A stretch of 64,000 nt of DNA from Salipaludibacillus agaradhaerens (GTDB lineage: Bacteria; Bacillota; Bacilli; Bacillales; Salisediminibacteriaceae). This document shows positions 62,844-64,000 of this stretch, one piece after another; position 1 is the stretch's first letter, and the number at the start of each line of letters is the position of its first letter. The stretch covers positions 4,180,869 through 4,244,868 of the forward strand of contig NZ_KV917378.1 in NCBI RefSeq assembly GCF_002019735.1, in the 5' to 3' direction. Both the position numbers and the translations under genes were made by a program. The notes under the pieces were generated by a model that was not told the DNA's origin, ran no database searches, and saw only the letters and a program-made list of their open reading frames with translations.

Positions 62844-64000
62844 ATGGTGTATACGTTAAGGGAACCGATAAAAATTAGTGAAGCAATTGAAAGAGTTATG
62901 AGCTTCTCAAAGGAAGGTGGAGAGGAGTGGGTCGATCTAGCAGAAGCAGAAGGAAGGTACCTTGCTAGAAATGTGACTGCTGATCATCCTGTTCCACCTT
63001 TTGATCGATCACCGCTCGATGGTTTTGCTGTCAGAAGTGCAGACACAAAATTAGCATCTACTGACAACCCAGTTTTCCTTAAAGTAGTAGAAACGGTAGG
63101 AGCAGGTCATGTATCTACTGAGACGTTACGTCCAGGTGAAGCGGTAAGGGTCATGACAGGCACTATTATGCCTGAAAATTGTGATGCAGTTGTCATGTTT
63201 GAATTAGCGGAAGAGATTGAGGAAAATGAGTTAGAATGGATTAAAATTACACGACCGTTTAAAGCAGGTGACTATGTTTCTAAACAGGGTGAAGAAACGA
63301 AAGAAGGAGATATTGTCATAAACAAAGGAGCGTGTATTACACCAGGTGTCATTGCGGTGTTGGCCACGTTTGGTTATGATAAGGTACCGGTAACAAAGCG
63401 TCCAGTCATTGGTATTTACGCAACAGGTACTGAACTTCTTGATGTAAGTGAACCATTACAGCCTGGAAAAATAAGAAATAGCAATGCATACATGGTCATA
63501 TCCCAAATTCGACAAGCAGGGGGAGAGCCTGTATATTTTGGCAAATTAAAAGACGACTTTAATCTCTGCTATCAAGCAGTGGAAGAGGCGTTAGACAAAG
63601 TGGATGCTTTGATTACAACAGGTGGGGTCTCTGTAGGTGATTTTGATTTCCTTCCTGAAATTTATAAAAAACTAGGAGCTCAGCTTTTATTCAACAAGAT
63701 TGCTATGCGTCCAGGAAGTGTCACAACAGTTGCAGAAAAACAAGGGAAATTACTATTTGGATTGTCTGGAAACCCTTCAGCCTGCTTTGTAGGATTTGAA
63801 TTATATGCTAGACCATGGATAAGAAAATGGCTCCGTTCACCAAAGCCATATTTACAAACGGTCAAGGGACGGTTAACGGTTGATTTCCCGAAGGCTAACC
63901 CATTTACCCGATTTATCCGCAGTAAAGTTGCCTTCGAAAAAGGACGCGTGATTGCAGAACCAATCGGTATGGATAAATCACAAGTTGTCACGTCTCTCGC
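62844..64000 (+). CDS. moeA: Molybdopterin molybdenumtransferase MoeA, 3' partial
   Basis: Open from ATG 62844 to the window edge (385 codons; the family is about 420-430). RBS AGAGGAGTGG precedes the ATG. Domain signatures are PVPPFDRSPLDGFAVRS, RVMTGTIMPENCDAVV, IGIYATGTELLDV, TTGGVSVGDFDF and MRPGSVT, followed by LFGLSGNPSACFVGF. It inserts molybdate into molybdopterin-AMP to finish molybdenum cofactor. More mo-genes are likely beyond the edge. Confidence 0.95.
   Translation, partial: MVYTLREPIKISEAIERVMSFSKEGGEEWVDLAEAEGRYLARNVTADHPVPPFDRSPLDGFAVRSADTKLASTDNPVFLKVVETVGAGHVSTETLRPGEAVRVMTGTIMPENCDAVVMFELAEEIEENELEWIKITRPFKAGDYVSKQGEETKEGDIVINKGACITPGVIAVLATFGYDKVPVTKRPVIGIYATGTELLDVSEPLQPGKIRNSNAYMVISQIRQAGGEPVYFGKLKDDFNLCYQAVEEALDKVDALITTGGVSVGDFDFLPEIYKKLGAQLLFNKIAMRPGSVTTVAEKQGKLLFGLSGNPSACFVGFELYARPWIRKWLRSPKPYLQTVKGRLTVDFPKANPFTRFIRSKVAFEKGRVIAEPIGMDKSQVVTSL

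Overview
The window is a low-GC Firmicute chromosome segment, most like a haloalkaliphilic Bacillaceae (Evansella/Salipaludibacillus/Alkalihalobacillus type). The evidence is strong AGGAGG-like ribosome sites, GTG and TTG starts, canonical sigma-A promoters, B. subtilis-type genes (fnr with a C-terminal iron-sulfur motif, ald, kamA, ctaG, sco, bdbC, yrzI, yitT, a cof-type HAD), and many acidic extracytoplasmic lipoproteins. I saw no rRNA, tRNA, prophage, complete insertion sequence or CRISPR array.

Layout. 1-9640 is a haem and iron acquisition island. A NEAT-domain surface protein, an IsdE/IsdF/ATPase haem importer and a class B sortase run on the plus strand and converge on a second importer plus an IsdG haem monooxygenase on the minus strand. 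The minus-strand promoter is covered by two Fur boxes. 10.0-10.7 kb holds a strong promoter, a 33-codon leader ORF with an attenuator, and a yrzI-like small-protein unit. 11.4-17.1 kb carries a HAD phosphatase, alanine dehydrogenase, a KTSC protein and a PAS-GGDEF-EAL protein. 17.2-18.5 kb is a BdbC thiol-oxidation operon. 19.3-25.5 kb has a TetR divergon with a near-perfect operator palindrome, then MarR plus an RND exporter. 25.6-34.0 kb mixes an Sm-like small protein, a lipoprotein, a TetR regulator, Fnr, pyrrolidone carboxyl peptidase, a GIY-YIG protein, arsenate reductase, pterin dehydratase, an EAL protein and a CcdA/redoxin pair. 34.0-36.7 kb has a YtkA-like lipoprotein, a quinone reductase, a Met/Gln/His-rich probable coat protein and a lipoprotein. 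37-44.2 kb joins lysine 2,3-aminomutase, a class III aminotransferase, an RpiR regulator and a TAXI-TRAP transporter. 44.5-53.3 kb has a MATE exporter, AraC and LacI regulators, an AI-2E family permease, a rhodanese, small stress-type proteins, YitT and a BsuPI lipoprotein. 53.5-62 kb has an SNF2 helicase pair, a NifU-N-like protein, GNAT, HAD, CtaG and Sco. The window ends inside moeA.

The most unusual feature is a family of dispersed intergenic repeats of about 155 bp. There are 14 copies in 64 kb, 12 on plus and 2 on minus. The consensus is a long hairpin followed by a second hairpin built on CAATCAGTGGGAG and its complement. Copies range from full length to internally deleted, two form a divergent subfamily, and at least one shows a compensatory base-pair change. 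No copy lies inside an intact gene. They look like a non-autonomous mobile or structured-RNA element that I do not recognise. The second most notable feature is the leader-ORF attenuator at 10065-10236, which has no evident target gene behind it.
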